Origin: Hyphomicrobiales bacterium
Lineage (GTDB): Bacteria; Pseudomonadota; Alphaproteobacteria; Rhizobiales; S144-23
Length of the DNA stretch: 23,585 bases
Direction of reading: 5' to 3'
Assembly: GCA_015494375.1 (NCBI GenBank)
Contig: WGBL01000047.1
Location: forward strand, 1 to 23,585
The position numbers and the translations under genes are program-made. Shown here in pieces: positions 1-8,365 of this stretch. The notes under the pieces were generated by a model that ran no database searches, was not told the DNA's origin, and saw only the letters and a program-made list of their open reading frames with translations. The first letter of the stretch is position 1; every line of letters starts with the position of its first letter.

Positions 1-116
1 GCCTTGCGATGCCCATGCCGGACCTCGCGTGCCGGCGCCGTGTCGCCGCCATGCATTGTCAGCCGCATGTTCAGGCCAGCCGCAGTTCCGGCCGCGCGCC
101 CAGGGCGTTGCCAACG

Positions 117-152
117 TTGGCATCGTTGGCATCGTTGGCATCGTTGGCATCG
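117..152. repeat. Four perfect copies of a 9-base tandem repeat
   Basis: The unit TTGGCATCG occurs four times head to tail with no mismatch. It lies in DNA with no supported gene. Because the unit is a multiple of three it leaves frames open on both strands, giving Trp-His-Arg repeats on plus and Asp-Ala-Asn repeats on minus; this explains spurious reading frames here. Confidence 0.9.
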
Positions 153-520
153 TAAGCCCAGGGCGGGGGCGAATCTAGTGCCAGTGGGCACGCGAAGCGG
201 GGGCCAATCGTCGGCGCCTCTGGCAGCGGTGCCGGTCCCTCGCAATGGGAGCTGCGGGTTGTGGGCGGCAGGTCCTGCCCAGCGGCTGCAACGTGGAGCT
301 GTTCCCCTAAGCGCCCACTGAGGGCCGTTGCGCTGTTAACGCCAGCCACTTCGGCGCGCGAGAGATACTATCGTTGCGGTTGACATGGGCGATGAGCCGT
401 GCCCGAAATCCTTTCGCGGCACAAGGCTTGCGCGCCTGCGTCTTCCATCCCGGATGGCTCAGGAGGTCGCGCCGAGGGCGTAGGAGTGTCGGGCGCGACC
501 GTATCGAGAGGCCTTTGTCG

Positions 521-589
521 AGAGGCCTGTGCCAACGTGCAAGAGAGGCTTGTGCCAGCGCGCAAGATAGGCTCGTACCGACGCGCAAG
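521..589. repeat. Three imperfect 23-base tandem repeats upstream of fadD
   Basis: The units are 521-543, 544-566 and 567-589. Each starts with a form of AGAGGCYTGTGCC and ends with GCAAG. A partial related piece (CGAGAGGCC) lies just before. The array ends about 30 bases before the chosen fadD start, so it sits in the leader of that gene. Confidence 0.8.
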
Positions 590-619
590 ATCGAGGAGCT
601 CTGTTCCTTGCCAAAGGAC

Positions 620-2671
620 GTGCAGACGGTGACCATCAAGTCCGGCGAGAGCGACAAGACCCGCGAGATTAACGATCTCAACGATCGCAACGAGCGCGGC
701 GAGGGCGCGGCGAGCGGGGCGCTCGACACCGTGCCCAAGCTGCTGCTTCACAATGCACGCGCACTCTCCGGGCGCACGGCCATGCGCGAGAAGGATCTCG
801 GCATCTGGCAGACCTGGAGCTGGAAAGACGTCGAGCGCGAGGTTTTTCTTTTTGCACTCGGGCTCGATCGCCTGGGGCTCGGGCCGGGCGATACGGTGGC
901 CATCATCGGCGACAATCGCCCGCGCCTCTATTGGACCTTTGTCGCCGCACAGAGCCTTGGCGCCATACCGGTGCCAATCTATCAGGATTCGGTCGCCAAG
1001 GAGATGGCCTTTGTGCTCGCCCACGCCGAAGTTAAATTCGCCGTCGTCGAGGATCAGGAGCAGGTCGACAAGCTGCTCTCGATCGCCGATGAGCTGCCCG
1101 CGCTCAAGGAGATCATCTACGACGATCCGCGTGGGCTCAAGGACTATGACCACACGCATCTGCACAGTTTCGAGCATGTCCAGCAGACGGGCGCCCAGCT
1201 CTCGCGTGACGATGCCAACCTCTATCGCTGGTGGCGCGAGCGGATCGCGGCCGGCAAGGGCAGCGACACGAGCGTCATCCTCTATACCTCGGGCACGACC
1301 GGCAACCCGAAAGGCGTTGTGCTGAGCCACGACAACATCGTGATCTCGGCCCGGAACGGCAACAAGTTCGACAATCTGGGCCCTGATGAAGAGATGATCG
1401 CCTATCTGCCCATGGCCTGGGTGGGCGATCATATCTTCTCCTATGGCCAGTCGTACACGGCCGGCTTTTGCGTCTCGTGTCCCGAGAGCCCCGAGACCGC
1501 CCAGGAGGACCGCCGCGAGATCGGGCCCACCTATTTCTTCGCCCCGCCGCGGGTGTTTGAGAACATGCTGACGGCGATCACCGTGCGCATGGAGGATGCC
1601 GGCCGGCTCAAGCGCAAGATGTTCGACTATTTCATGGCGGTCGCGCGCCGCGTCGGCGAGGACATACTCGACGGCAAGCCGGTGCCCTTCGGCGAGCGGC
1701 TGCGCTATTGGCTTGGCAATCTGCTCGTCTATGCGCCTCTGCGCAACCGCATGGGCTTTACCCGGCTGCGAGTCGCCTACACGGCGGGCGAGGCCATAGG
1801 GCCTGAGATATTCCGCTTTTATCGCTCGCTCGGAATCAACTTGAAGCAGCTCTACGGCATGACCGAGGCGAGCGTCTATATCACCATCCAGCCCGACGGT
1901 GAGATTTACCCCGACACCGTGGGCGTGCCGGGACCTGGTGTCGAGATTCGCATCGCCGAGAATGGCGAGGTGCTTTTTCGTTCGCCAGGCGTCTTTCAGG
2001 AGTACTTCAAGAATCCAGAGGCTACGCGCGAGACCAAGACGCCCGACGGCTGGGTGCACACAGGCGATGCCGGGCTCATCGACAGCCGCGGCCATCTCAA
2101 GATCATCGACCGCGCCAAGGACGTCGGGCGGCTCCGCAACGGTGCGCTCTTTGCGCCCAAATACATTGAGAACAAGCTCAAGTTCTATCCCAACATCAAG
2201 GAGGCGGTGGCATTCGGCGACGGCCGCGACTATTGCACGGTCATGCTCAACATCGACCTCGTCGCTGTCGGCAACTGGGCCGAGCGCAACAACATCGCCT
2301 ATGCGAGTTATCAGGAGCTCGCGGCCCACCCGGAAGTCTATGCCATGCTCGAGCGCCATGTGGACGAGGTCAATCGCAGCCTGGCGGGTGAGGAGAACAT
2401 GGCCGCCTCGCAGATCCGGCGCTTTCTCATATTGCATAAGGAGCTCGACGCCGACGACGGCGAGCTCACGCGCACCCAGAAGGTGCGGCGGCGCTTTATC
2501 GCCGAGCGCTATGCGCCGCTCATCGAGGCACTCTATGACGGCTCGACGCACTGCCGCATCGCCACCGAGGTCACGTTCGAGGACGGGCGCAAGGGCATCA
2601 TCGAAGGTGACGTGCGCATTGTCGATATGCAAGTCTATCCGGTGGCGGAATTCAAACAGGCGGCCGAATGA
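620..2671 (+). CDS. AMP-forming long-chain acyl-CoA synthetase (FadD15-like)
   Basis: Member of the adenylate-forming (ANL) family that activates a carboxylic acid with ATP and then transfers it to coenzyme A. Numbered from the GTG at 620 (683 residues), the P-loop motif YTSGTTGNPKG is at 222-232, the YGMTE motif at 412-416, TGD at 481-483 and the hinge DRAKD at 497-501. The length fits the large FadD15/bubblegum-type subgroup. The start is uncertain: GTG 620 has a GAGGAG about 20 bases upstream, GTG 629 is an alternative, and an ATG at 374 would add an Arg-rich, repeat-encoded tail. The stop overlaps a possible livG start (ATGA). Its place at the head of a liv operon suggests it activates whatever the importer brings in; that is inference. 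Substrate chain length cannot be read from the sequence. Confidence 0.9.
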   Translation: MQTVTIKSGESDKTREINDLNDRNERGEGAASGALDTVPKLLLHNARALSGRTAMREKDLGIWQTWSWKDVEREVFLFALGLDRLGLGPGDTVAIIGDNRPRLYWTFVAAQSLGAIPVPIYQDSVAKEMAFVLAHAEVKFAVVEDQEQVDKLLSIADELPALKEIIYDDPRGLKDYDHTHLHSFEHVQQTGAQLSRDDANLYRWWRERIAAGKGSDTSVILYTSGTTGNPKGVVLSHDNIVISARNGNKFDNLGPDEEMIAYLPMAWVGDHIFSYGQSYTAGFCVSCPESPETAQEDRREIGPTYFFAPPRVFENMLTAITVRMEDAGRLKRKMFDYFMAVARRVGEDILDGKPVPFGERLRYWLGNLLVYAPLRNRMGFTRLRVAYTAGEAIGPEIFRFYRSLGINLKQLYGMTEASVYITIQPDGEIYPDTVGVPGPGVEIRIAENGEVLFRSPGVFQEYFKNPEATRETKTPDGWVHTGDAGLIDSRGHLKIIDRAKDVGRLRNGALFAPKYIENKLKFYPNIKEAVAFGDGRDYCTVMLNIDLVAVGNWAERNNIAYASYQELAAHPEVYAMLERHVDEVNRSLAGEENMAASQIRRFLILHKELDADDGELTRTQKVRRRFIAERYAPLIEALYDGSTHCRIATEVTFEDGRKGIIEGDVRIVDMQVYPVAEFKQAAE

Positions 2672-2787
2672 GGCGGCAGGTGCCAAGGGGGTGCGAAGTC
2701 GGCACGGCGTGGGCCGTTGTTGAAGAAGAGCAGGAGCAGGGCTCGAATGGCAGGAATGGCGAGCCTGGCGGAGACGGCGAGGACGTG

Positions 2788-3675
2788 ATGGCCGAGGCAG
2801 TCGTCATCGAGAGCGACAGCGGTGTGGCGGAGCGCGGTTCGGATGCGGGTTCGCGTTCGCAGGCGGGCCAGGCGCCTGAGGCGGGCGAGCGCGCTGCCGC
2901 CGGGCGCGAGGTGCTGCTTGGCATCGAAAACGTCTCGCTCTCATTCGGTGGCCTCAAGGCCATCCGCAATGTGAGCTTTGACATCAGGAAGGGCGAAATC
3001 CGCGCCATCATCGGCCCCAACGGCGCGGGCAAAACCTCGATGCTCAATGTCATCAACGGTTTCTATCACCCCCAGGAGGGCACCATCACCTACAAGGGCC
3101 GCTCGCGGCGCAAGATGCGCCCCTATATCGCGGCCAGCCAGGGCATCGCCCGCACCTTCCAGAATGTCGCGCTGTTCAAGGGCATGACGACGCTCGACAA
3201 CATTATGAGCGGACGCACGCTCAAGATGCGGCGCGGGCTCTTATGGCAGGCGCTCTATGTCGGCCCCGCTCGGCGCGAGGAGCTGGCCCACCGCCGCCGT
3301 GTCGAGGAGATCATCGATTTCCTCGAGATCGAGCATATTCGCAAGACGCCCGTGGGACGGCTGCCCTATGGCCTGCAAAAGCGCGTCGAGCTCGGCCGCG
3401 CGCTCGCCATGGAGCCGGAGTTGCTGCTGCTTGATGAGCCGATGGCGGGGATGAACCTCGAAGAAAAGGAGGACATGAGCCGCTTCATCATCGATGTCAA
3501 CGAGCAATTCGGCACCACCATCGCGCTGATTGAGCACGACATGGGGGTGGTGATGGATCTGTCGGACCGTGTGGTGGTGCTTGATCATGGCGAGCTCATT
3601 GCCGACGGCAAGCCCGCCGAGATTCAATCGGACCCGCGGGTGATCAACGCCTATCTGGGCGTTGCCGATGATTGA
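2788..3675 (+). CDS. livG: Branched-chain amino acid-type ABC transporter ATP-binding protein LivG
   Basis: One of two ATPases driving a Liv (HAAT) family importer. From the ATG at 2788 (295 residues) the Walker A GPNGAGKT is at 76-83, the signature LPYGLQKR at 192-199 (the degenerate form seen in LivG), Walker B LLLLDEP at 212-218 and the H-loop His at 250. The first 40 or so residues are Ala, Glu and Gly-rich and look disordered; the ATPase fold begins near VLLGIENVSLSFGG. ATG 2668, which overlaps the fadD stop by four bases, is an alternative start adding 40 more low-complexity residues. I prefer 2788 because a GGCGAGG lies at proper spacing and the protein is nearer family length. Confidence 0.92.
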   Translation: MAEAVVIESDSGVAERGSDAGSRSQAGQAPEAGERAAAGREVLLGIENVSLSFGGLKAIRNVSFDIRKGEIRAIIGPNGAGKTSMLNVINGFYHPQEGTITYKGRSRRKMRPYIAASQGIARTFQNVALFKGMTTLDNIMSGRTLKMRRGLLWQALYVGPARREELAHRRRVEEIIDFLEIEHIRKTPVGRLPYGLQKRVELGRALAMEPELLLLDEPMAGMNLEEKEDMSRFIIDVNEQFGTTIALIEHDMGVVMDLSDRVVVLDHGELIADGKPAEIQSDPRVINAYLGVADD

Positions 3676-3794
3676 GTGCGCCGGAGCCGGAGCCGGTCGG
3701 AAGCGGCTGGAGTTTAAGAGGGCGCCGCAGGCTCAGGCATCGCGCGGTCGCGATTCGACCACAATTGCGCGCGCAGAGGAGCGCTGAACGACCC

Positions 3795-4724
3795 ATGCTG
3801 TTCTTTGTCGAGGTCGTGATTTCAGGACTGACCGCCGGCGTCATGTATGCGCTGGTGGCGCTCGGCTTTGTCCTCATTTTCAAGGCCTCGGGCGTCTTCA
3901 ATTTCGCTCAGGGCGTGCTGGCGCTCTTTGCCGGGCTTACGCTCCATGGCCTGCTTACGGGCACCGTGCCGTTCGTTCACACCGTCAACCCGGCCTGGGC
4001 GATGCCCGCCTGGCTCGCCATCCTGACGACAATCGCCATCATGATCCTTCTGGCCATTGTCTGGGAGCGGCTGGTCCTCGCCAACCTCGTCAACCAGGAG
4101 CACATTATCCTTTTCATGGCGACGCTCGGGCTCGCCTACGTGCTCGAGGGTGCGGGCGACATCATCTGGGGCTCCGACGTCAAGGTTCTCGATCTCGGCC
4201 TGCCACAAGGCGCGAGCGACTACTTCCTCGACACCTTCAATCTCTATGTCGAGAAGCTCGAGCTTTTCGCCGCCGCCACGGCGGGAGTGCTCGTGGTGGT
4301 GCTGGCGCTCTTTTTCAACAAGACGCGCATCGGCCGCGCATTGCGTGCGGTTGCCGACGATCATCAGGCGGCGCTTTCGGTCGGCATCTCGCTGCGCACC
4401 ATCTGGGTGATCGTCTGGTCGGTCGCCGGTATCGTGGCGCTTGTCGCCGGCATCATGTGGGGGGCGAAATCGGGCATCCAGTTCTCGCTTTCGCTCATCG
4501 CGCTCAAGGCCCTGCCGGTGCTCATTCTCGGCGGCTTCACATCGATCCCGGGCGCCATCGTCGGCGGGCTTATCATCGGCGTCGGCGAGAAGATCGCCGA
4601 GGTCTACATGGGCCCCTATGTGGGCGGTGCGATCGAGAACTGGTTCGCCTATATGCTGGCGCTCGTTTTCCTGCTCTTCCGCCCCCAGGGGCTCTTTGGC
4701 GAGAAGATCATCGAGCGGGTCTAG
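3795..4724 (+). CDS. livH: Branched-chain amino acid-type ABC transporter permease LivH
   Basis: Inner-membrane permease of the Liv importer, 309 residues from the ATG at 3795, which is normal for LivH. It begins with the typical hydrophobic segment ending in GVFNFAQG and has about eight predicted membrane helices. The cytoplasmic coupling loop is visible as GRALRAVADDHQAALSVGI, and the C-terminal part has LGGFTSIPGAIVGGLIIG, both hallmarks of the family. The frame is open further upstream to 3672, but that part is Arg-rich and soluble-looking, and the hydrophobic start at 3795 has a GAGGAG about 14 bases upstream. It follows livG by about 120 bases. Confidence 0.93.
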   Translation: MLFFVEVVISGLTAGVMYALVALGFVLIFKASGVFNFAQGVLALFAGLTLHGLLTGTVPFVHTVNPAWAMPAWLAILTTIAIMILLAIVWERLVLANLVNQEHIILFMATLGLAYVLEGAGDIIWGSDVKVLDLGLPQGASDYFLDTFNLYVEKLELFAAATAGVLVVVLALFFNKTRIGRALRAVADDHQAALSVGISLRTIWVIVWSVAGIVALVAGIMWGAKSGIQFSLSLIALKALPVLILGGFTSIPGAIVGGLIIGVGEKIAEVYMGPYVGGAIENWFAYMLALVFLLFRPQGLFGEKIIERV

Positions 4725-4772
4725 CGAGTACGAGACAGGTTGCGTGCTGATCGGCCGTAGGGAGGCGTTGGC

Positions 4773-5849
4773 GTGTTCTACAGGGAAGCAGGCGAGTTCA
4801 AGACGAGCTATGCGGCCGACCAGGCCATTTTCCCGATCCCGCAGGATCGTTGGTTCGTGCTCGGGCTCGTGGGCGTTGCTTTTCTCGTCCTGCCATGGAT
4901 CGTCAACGACTATTGGACAAACTCCATACTGTTGCCGTTTCTCGTCTATGCGCTCGCTGCCATCGGGCTCAATATCCTCACGGGCTATTGCGGCCAGCTC
5001 TCGCTCGGTACCGGCGCCTTTCTCGCCGTTGGCGGATATTCGTTCTACAAGCTCACCACCGCCTTTCCGGACCTCAACATTCTGCTCGCCATGATGCTTT
5101 CAGGCGGGATTACGGCCGGGGTCGGCATGCTGTTCGGCCTGCCCTCCCTCCGCATCAAGGGCTTTTATCTGGCGGTCGCCACGCTGGCCGCCCAGTTCTT
5201 CATCATCTGGCTGTTCTACAAGGTGCCGTGGTTTTACAATTACAACGCCACCGGCCAGATCACGGTGCCGCCGCGCGAGTTCCTCGGTGTTCTCATCACG
5301 GGCCCAGAGGGTGTCAACTGGGCCAAGTATCTCTATACGCTCACCATCGTTGCGGTGATGGCGCTCGTTGCCAAGAACCTCGCTCGCAGCGCCGTCGGCC
5401 GCTCGTGGATGGCCATTCGCGACATGGACATCGCCGCCGAGCTCATCGGCATCCGGCCGCTTCAGGCCAAGCTCTCGGCCTTCGGCGTGAGCTCGTTCTA
5501 TATCGGGGTTGCCGGGGCGCTCATGTTCGCGGTTTATCTGGGGGCCGCCGAATCGGGCGAGACGTTCGGCATCCAGCAGTCCTTCGACGTCTTGTTCATG
5601 ATCATCATCGGCGGACTTGGCACCATTCTCGGCTCTTTTCTCGGCGCCGGCTTCCTGGTGCTCTTGCCCATCGCGCTCGAGTTGGTGCTGGTTGAAGGGC
5701 TGGGCATGCACACGGGCTTTGCCGAGCAGGTGAAATTCATTTTGCTCGGCTCACTCATCATCTTTTTTCTGATTGTCGAACCCCATGGCCTCGCCCGATT
5801 GTGGCAGATCGGAAAGGAGAAGCTTCGCCTCTGGCCCTTCCCACACTGA
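4773..5849 (+). CDS. livM: Branched-chain amino acid-type ABC transporter permease LivM
   Basis: Second permease of the importer, 358 residues. It starts at a GTG with a strong GGGAGG eight bases or so upstream. Family marks include the glycine-rich NILTGYCGQLSLGTGAFLAVGGY early in the protein, the coupling loop GRSWMAIRDMDIAAELIGI and a late GGLGTILGSFLGAGF segment. It has about nine to ten hydrophobic segments and ends in a short basic tail. It pairs with LivH to form the translocation path and lies about 50 bases after it in the same operon. Confidence 0.94.
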   Translation: MFYREAGEFKTSYAADQAIFPIPQDRWFVLGLVGVAFLVLPWIVNDYWTNSILLPFLVYALAAIGLNILTGYCGQLSLGTGAFLAVGGYSFYKLTTAFPDLNILLAMMLSGGITAGVGMLFGLPSLRIKGFYLAVATLAAQFFIIWLFYKVPWFYNYNATGQITVPPREFLGVLITGPEGVNWAKYLYTLTIVAVMALVAKNLARSAVGRSWMAIRDMDIAAELIGIRPLQAKLSAFGVSSFYIGVAGALMFAVYLGAAESGETFGIQQSFDVLFMIIIGGLGTILGSFLGAGFLVLLPIALELVLVEGLGMHTGFAEQVKFILLGSLIIFFLIVEPHGLARLWQIGKEKLRLWPFPH

Positions 5850-5874
5850 TCCGCAATCAACAGGAGCCCACGTG

Positions 5875-5929
5875 GAGCGCAATTGGACCCAGAGCGCAAT
5901 TGAGCGTTGAGAGCGCAATCGGACATCGA
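5875..5929. repeat. Three imperfect 17-19 base repeats in the livM-livK spacer
   Basis: The nonamer GAGCGCAAT begins at 5875, 5892 and 5911, each followed by a related tail (TGGACCCA, TGAGCGTTGA, CGGACATCGA). The array fills most of the gap between livM and the ribosome binding site of livK. It may reflect slippage or form part of a leader; no function can be read from it. Confidence 0.75.
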
Positions 5930-5995
5930 GAACGATATGAGGTTAAGCACAACCAATCATCTCGATCGTACACAACACAAAGGAGGAAACCCGAC

Positions 5996-7315
5996 ATGGC
6001 AATAAGCAGATGGTTGACGGGGCTTGCTGCGGGGATTGTCGCGGCAACGCTCGGAGCGGGCACACTCGCAGCCTATGAGCTCACCATCCCGTTTTTCAGC
6101 TACCGTACCGGGCCCTATGCGCCTAATGGCATTCCCGTTGCCAATGGCTGGCACGACTATTTCACGCTGCTCAACGAGCGTGATGGTGGGATCAACGGCG
6201 TCAAGGTCAATGTCGTGGAGTGCGAGACCGGCTACAACACCAAGAAGGGTGTCGAGTGTTACGAGAAGGTGAAGAACCGCGGCGAGTCGGGCGCGCTGAT
6301 CATTCAGCCCCTCTCGACCGGAATCACCTATCAACTCATCCCCAAGGCGTCTGTCGACAAGATCCCGATCCATTCCATGGGCTATGGCCGCACCTCGGCC
6401 GCCAACGGGCGGGTCTTTAAGTGGGTGTTCAATTTCCCCGCGACCTACTGGAGCCAGGCCTCGGCCCTCATCAAATATATCGGTGATCGCGAAGGCGGGA
6501 TGGCCAACCTCAAGGGCAAAAAGATTTATCTCGTCTATCACAACTCGGCCTATGGCAAGGAGCCGATCCGGACACTCGAGGCACTCTCCAAGAAGCATGG
6601 TTTCGTTTTCAAGGGATTGCCCGTGGATCATCCGGGCCAGGAGCAAAAGGCCACCTGGCTGCAGATCCGTCGCGAAAGGCCCGATTGGGTGCTCATGTGG
6701 GGCTGGGGCGTGATGAACCAGGTCGCCATCAAGGAGGCGGCCTCCATTCGCTTCCCGATGGATCGCTTTATCGGCGTCTGGTGGTCGGGCTCTGAAAACG
6801 ACGTCAAGCCCGCCGGTGCCGCCGCCAAGGGTTATCTGTCGGGCACTTTTCATCAGCCGGGTGCCGACTTCCCGGTCCACAAGGACATCCTCAAGTATGT
6901 CTATGATCGGGGCAAGGCGATCGATCCGAGCTTCCGCCCGCGCGTTGGGGAGGTGCTTTACAATCGTGGCCTCGTCGGCGCCATGTGGGCCGCCGAAGCC
7001 ATTCGTAAAGCCATGGAGATCCATGGCACCAAGAAAGTGCGTGGTGAGCATGTCCGTGATGGTCTCGAGGCGCTCGAGGTGGACGAGGCCCGCCTGAAGG
7101 AACTCGGCTTCGGTGGCTTTACGGTGCCGATCAAGATCACTTGCGCCAACCACGAAGGGCCGGGCCTTGTCGCCGTACAGCAGTGGGACGGCAAGCAATG
7201 GAAGATCGTCTCCAAGTTCTACGAGCCCGACCGCGAGATCGTGGATGCCCTGATCAAGGAGGACTCGGAGAAATACGCCAAGGAAAACAACATCACACCG
7301 CGCGATTGCAAGTAG
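5996..7315 (+). CDS. Periplasmic substrate-binding protein of the Liv-type importer (LivK-like)
   Basis: Type I periplasmic binding protein of the Leu/Ile/Val-like family, 439 residues. The ATG at 5996 has a perfect AGGAGG at 5981-5986, which decides the start against a longer open frame. Residues 1-26 are a signal peptide with an AYEL junction, so cleavage probably falls after Ala-26. The mature part begins with the ligand-binding fold (ELTIPFFSYRTGPYAPNG, then YFTLLNERDGGING). Cysteines in VVECETGY, GVECYEK, ITCANH and the C-terminal RDCK may form disulfides. It belongs to the divergent subgroup often found next to an acyl-CoA synthetase, so a ligand other than an amino acid (an aromatic or aliphatic acid, for example) is possible; that is inference. 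Confidence 0.92.
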   Translation: MAISRWLTGLAAGIVAATLGAGTLAAYELTIPFFSYRTGPYAPNGIPVANGWHDYFTLLNERDGGINGVKVNVVECETGYNTKKGVECYEKVKNRGESGALIIQPLSTGITYQLIPKASVDKIPIHSMGYGRTSAANGRVFKWVFNFPATYWSQASALIKYIGDREGGMANLKGKKIYLVYHNSAYGKEPIRTLEALSKKHGFVFKGLPVDHPGQEQKATWLQIRRERPDWVLMWGWGVMNQVAIKEAASIRFPMDRFIGVWWSGSENDVKPAGAAAKGYLSGTFHQPGADFPVHKDILKYVYDRGKAIDPSFRPRVGEVLYNRGLVGAMWAAEAIRKAMEIHGTKKVRGEHVRDGLEALEVDEARLKELGFGGFTVPIKITCANHEGPGLVAVQQWDGKQWKIVSKFYEPDREIVDALIKEDSEKYAKENNITPRDCK

Positions 7316-7319
7316 CGTC

Positions 7320-8186
7320 ATGACGATGGATCAGGCAATCCACGAAAGAGAGAGCCAGATGGAGGTGGCGGCGGCACCGTCGCCACCTCCCATTCTTGCC
7401 GTCAACAACATCGAGGTCATCTACGATCATGTCATTCTCGTCCTCAAGGGCGTCTCGCTCGAGGTGCCAAAGGGCGGGATCGTGGCGCTGCTCGGCGCCA
7501 ATGGGGCCGGCAAGACCACCACGCTCAAAGCAATCTCCAATCTGCTTTCGGCCGAGCGCGGCGAGGTGACCAAGGGCTCGATCCTTTTTGAAGGCCATGA
7601 GGTGCAGGCCTCGAGTCCCGACGATCTGGTGCGGCGCGGCTGCATTCAAGTGATGGAGGGCCGGCACTGCTTTGAGCATCTCACAATCGAGGAGAATCTG
7701 CTCACGGGCGCCTACACCCGGCGCGACGGCGCGGCCGCCATCCGCCGCGACCTCGAGATGGTCTATGGCTATTTCCCGCGTCTCAAAGAGCGGCGCAGCG
7801 CACTTGCGGGCTACACCTCGGGCGGCGAGCAGCAAATGTGCGCGATCGGCCGGGCGCTCATGTCGCGGCCCAAGATGATGCTCCTCGACGAACCTTCGAT
7901 GGGGCTGGCGCCACAACTCGTGGCCGAGATTTTCGAAATCGTTGCGCGCCTCAACGAGGAGCAGGGCGTGAGCGTGCTTCTCGCCGAGCAGAACACCAAC
8001 GCCGCCCTCAAGCTTGCCAGATACGGATACATTCTCGAGAACGGTCGCATTGTGCTGGACGGCACGGCCGAGGAGCTGCGCGAGAACGAGGATGTGCGCG
8101 AGTTCTATCTCGGCATCTCCTCAGGCGACCGCCGCTCGTTCCGCGACGTCAAGCACTACAAGCGCCGCAAGCGCTGGCTGGCTTAA
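7320..8186 (+). CDS. livF: Branched-chain amino acid-type ABC transporter ATP-binding protein LivF
   Basis: Second ATPase of the importer, 288 residues from the ATG at 7320, which begins four bases after the livK stop. Walker A GANGAGKT is at 59-66, the signature SGGEQQ at 167-172, Walker B LLDEP at 188-192, and the family sequence SMGLAPQLV follows. ATG codons at 7326 and 7359 are alternatives; the ATPase fold begins near residue 22 (PILAVNNIEVIYDHV), so the first 20 residues are a short tail. The C-terminus is extended and very basic (KHYKRRKRWLA). It is the last gene of the fadD-livGHMKF cluster. Confidence 0.94.
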   Translation: MTMDQAIHERESQMEVAAAPSPPPILAVNNIEVIYDHVILVLKGVSLEVPKGGIVALLGANGAGKTTTLKAISNLLSAERGEVTKGSILFEGHEVQASSPDDLVRRGCIQVMEGRHCFEHLTIEENLLTGAYTRRDGAAAIRRDLEMVYGYFPRLKERRSALAGYTSGGEQQMCAIGRALMSRPKMMLLDEPSMGLAPQLVAEIFEIVARLNEEQGVSVLLAEQNTNAALKLARYGYILENGRIVLDGTAEELRENEDVREFYLGISSGDRRSFRDVKHYKRRKRWLA

Positions 8187-8237
8187 CCGGAAACCGGAAA
8201 CCAGAAATCAGAAGCCAGAAATCAGAAGCCGGAAACC
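8187..8237. repeat. Short purine-rich tandem repeats after livF
   Basis: Two CCGGAAA units (8187-8200) are followed by two perfect 14-base copies of AGAAATCAGAAGCC (8203-8216 and 8217-8230) and another CCGGAAACC. The array starts directly after the livF stop codon. The rest of the gap to 8365 holds no gene and no clear terminator. Confidence 0.85.
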
Positions 8238-8365
8238 AAGCTGGATCACACCAGCGTTTGCGTCTGGCCTCTCCTTCCTATTGCTGGTTGCCGGCTTCTC
8301 TCTTGTCTCTTGCGGCCGCGAGCTTCTGGCATCTCGCAAAAGAGGCGTCCGAGGCGTCAGAGGGC

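Larger units (their letters stand above)
1..619. other. Repeat-bearing region with no supported gene
   Basis: Open frames exist on both strands, but their translations are rich in Arg, Ala and Pro, resemble no family I know, and run straight through short tandem repeats. The in-frame extension of the downstream synthetase back to an ATG at 374 is also Arg-rich and encoded by repeats, so I treat it as non-coding. A TTGACA hexamer lies at 380-385, but no good -10 follows at normal spacing. The region probably holds the leader of the fadD-liv cluster. Confidence 0.55.

Noticed and set aside
4..321. 105-codon plus-strand frame at the left edge
   Set aside because: Arg, Pro and Ala-rich translation, runs through the 9-base tandem repeat, no family resemblance.
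374..619. N-terminal extension of the acyl-CoA synthetase to an ATG at 374
   Set aside because: It would be encoded by 23-base repeats, is Arg-rich and has no counterpart in the family.
368..2686. 772-codon minus-strand frame opposite the acyl-CoA synthetase
   Set aside because: Antisense shadow of a clear gene; the plus strand has all ANL motifs.
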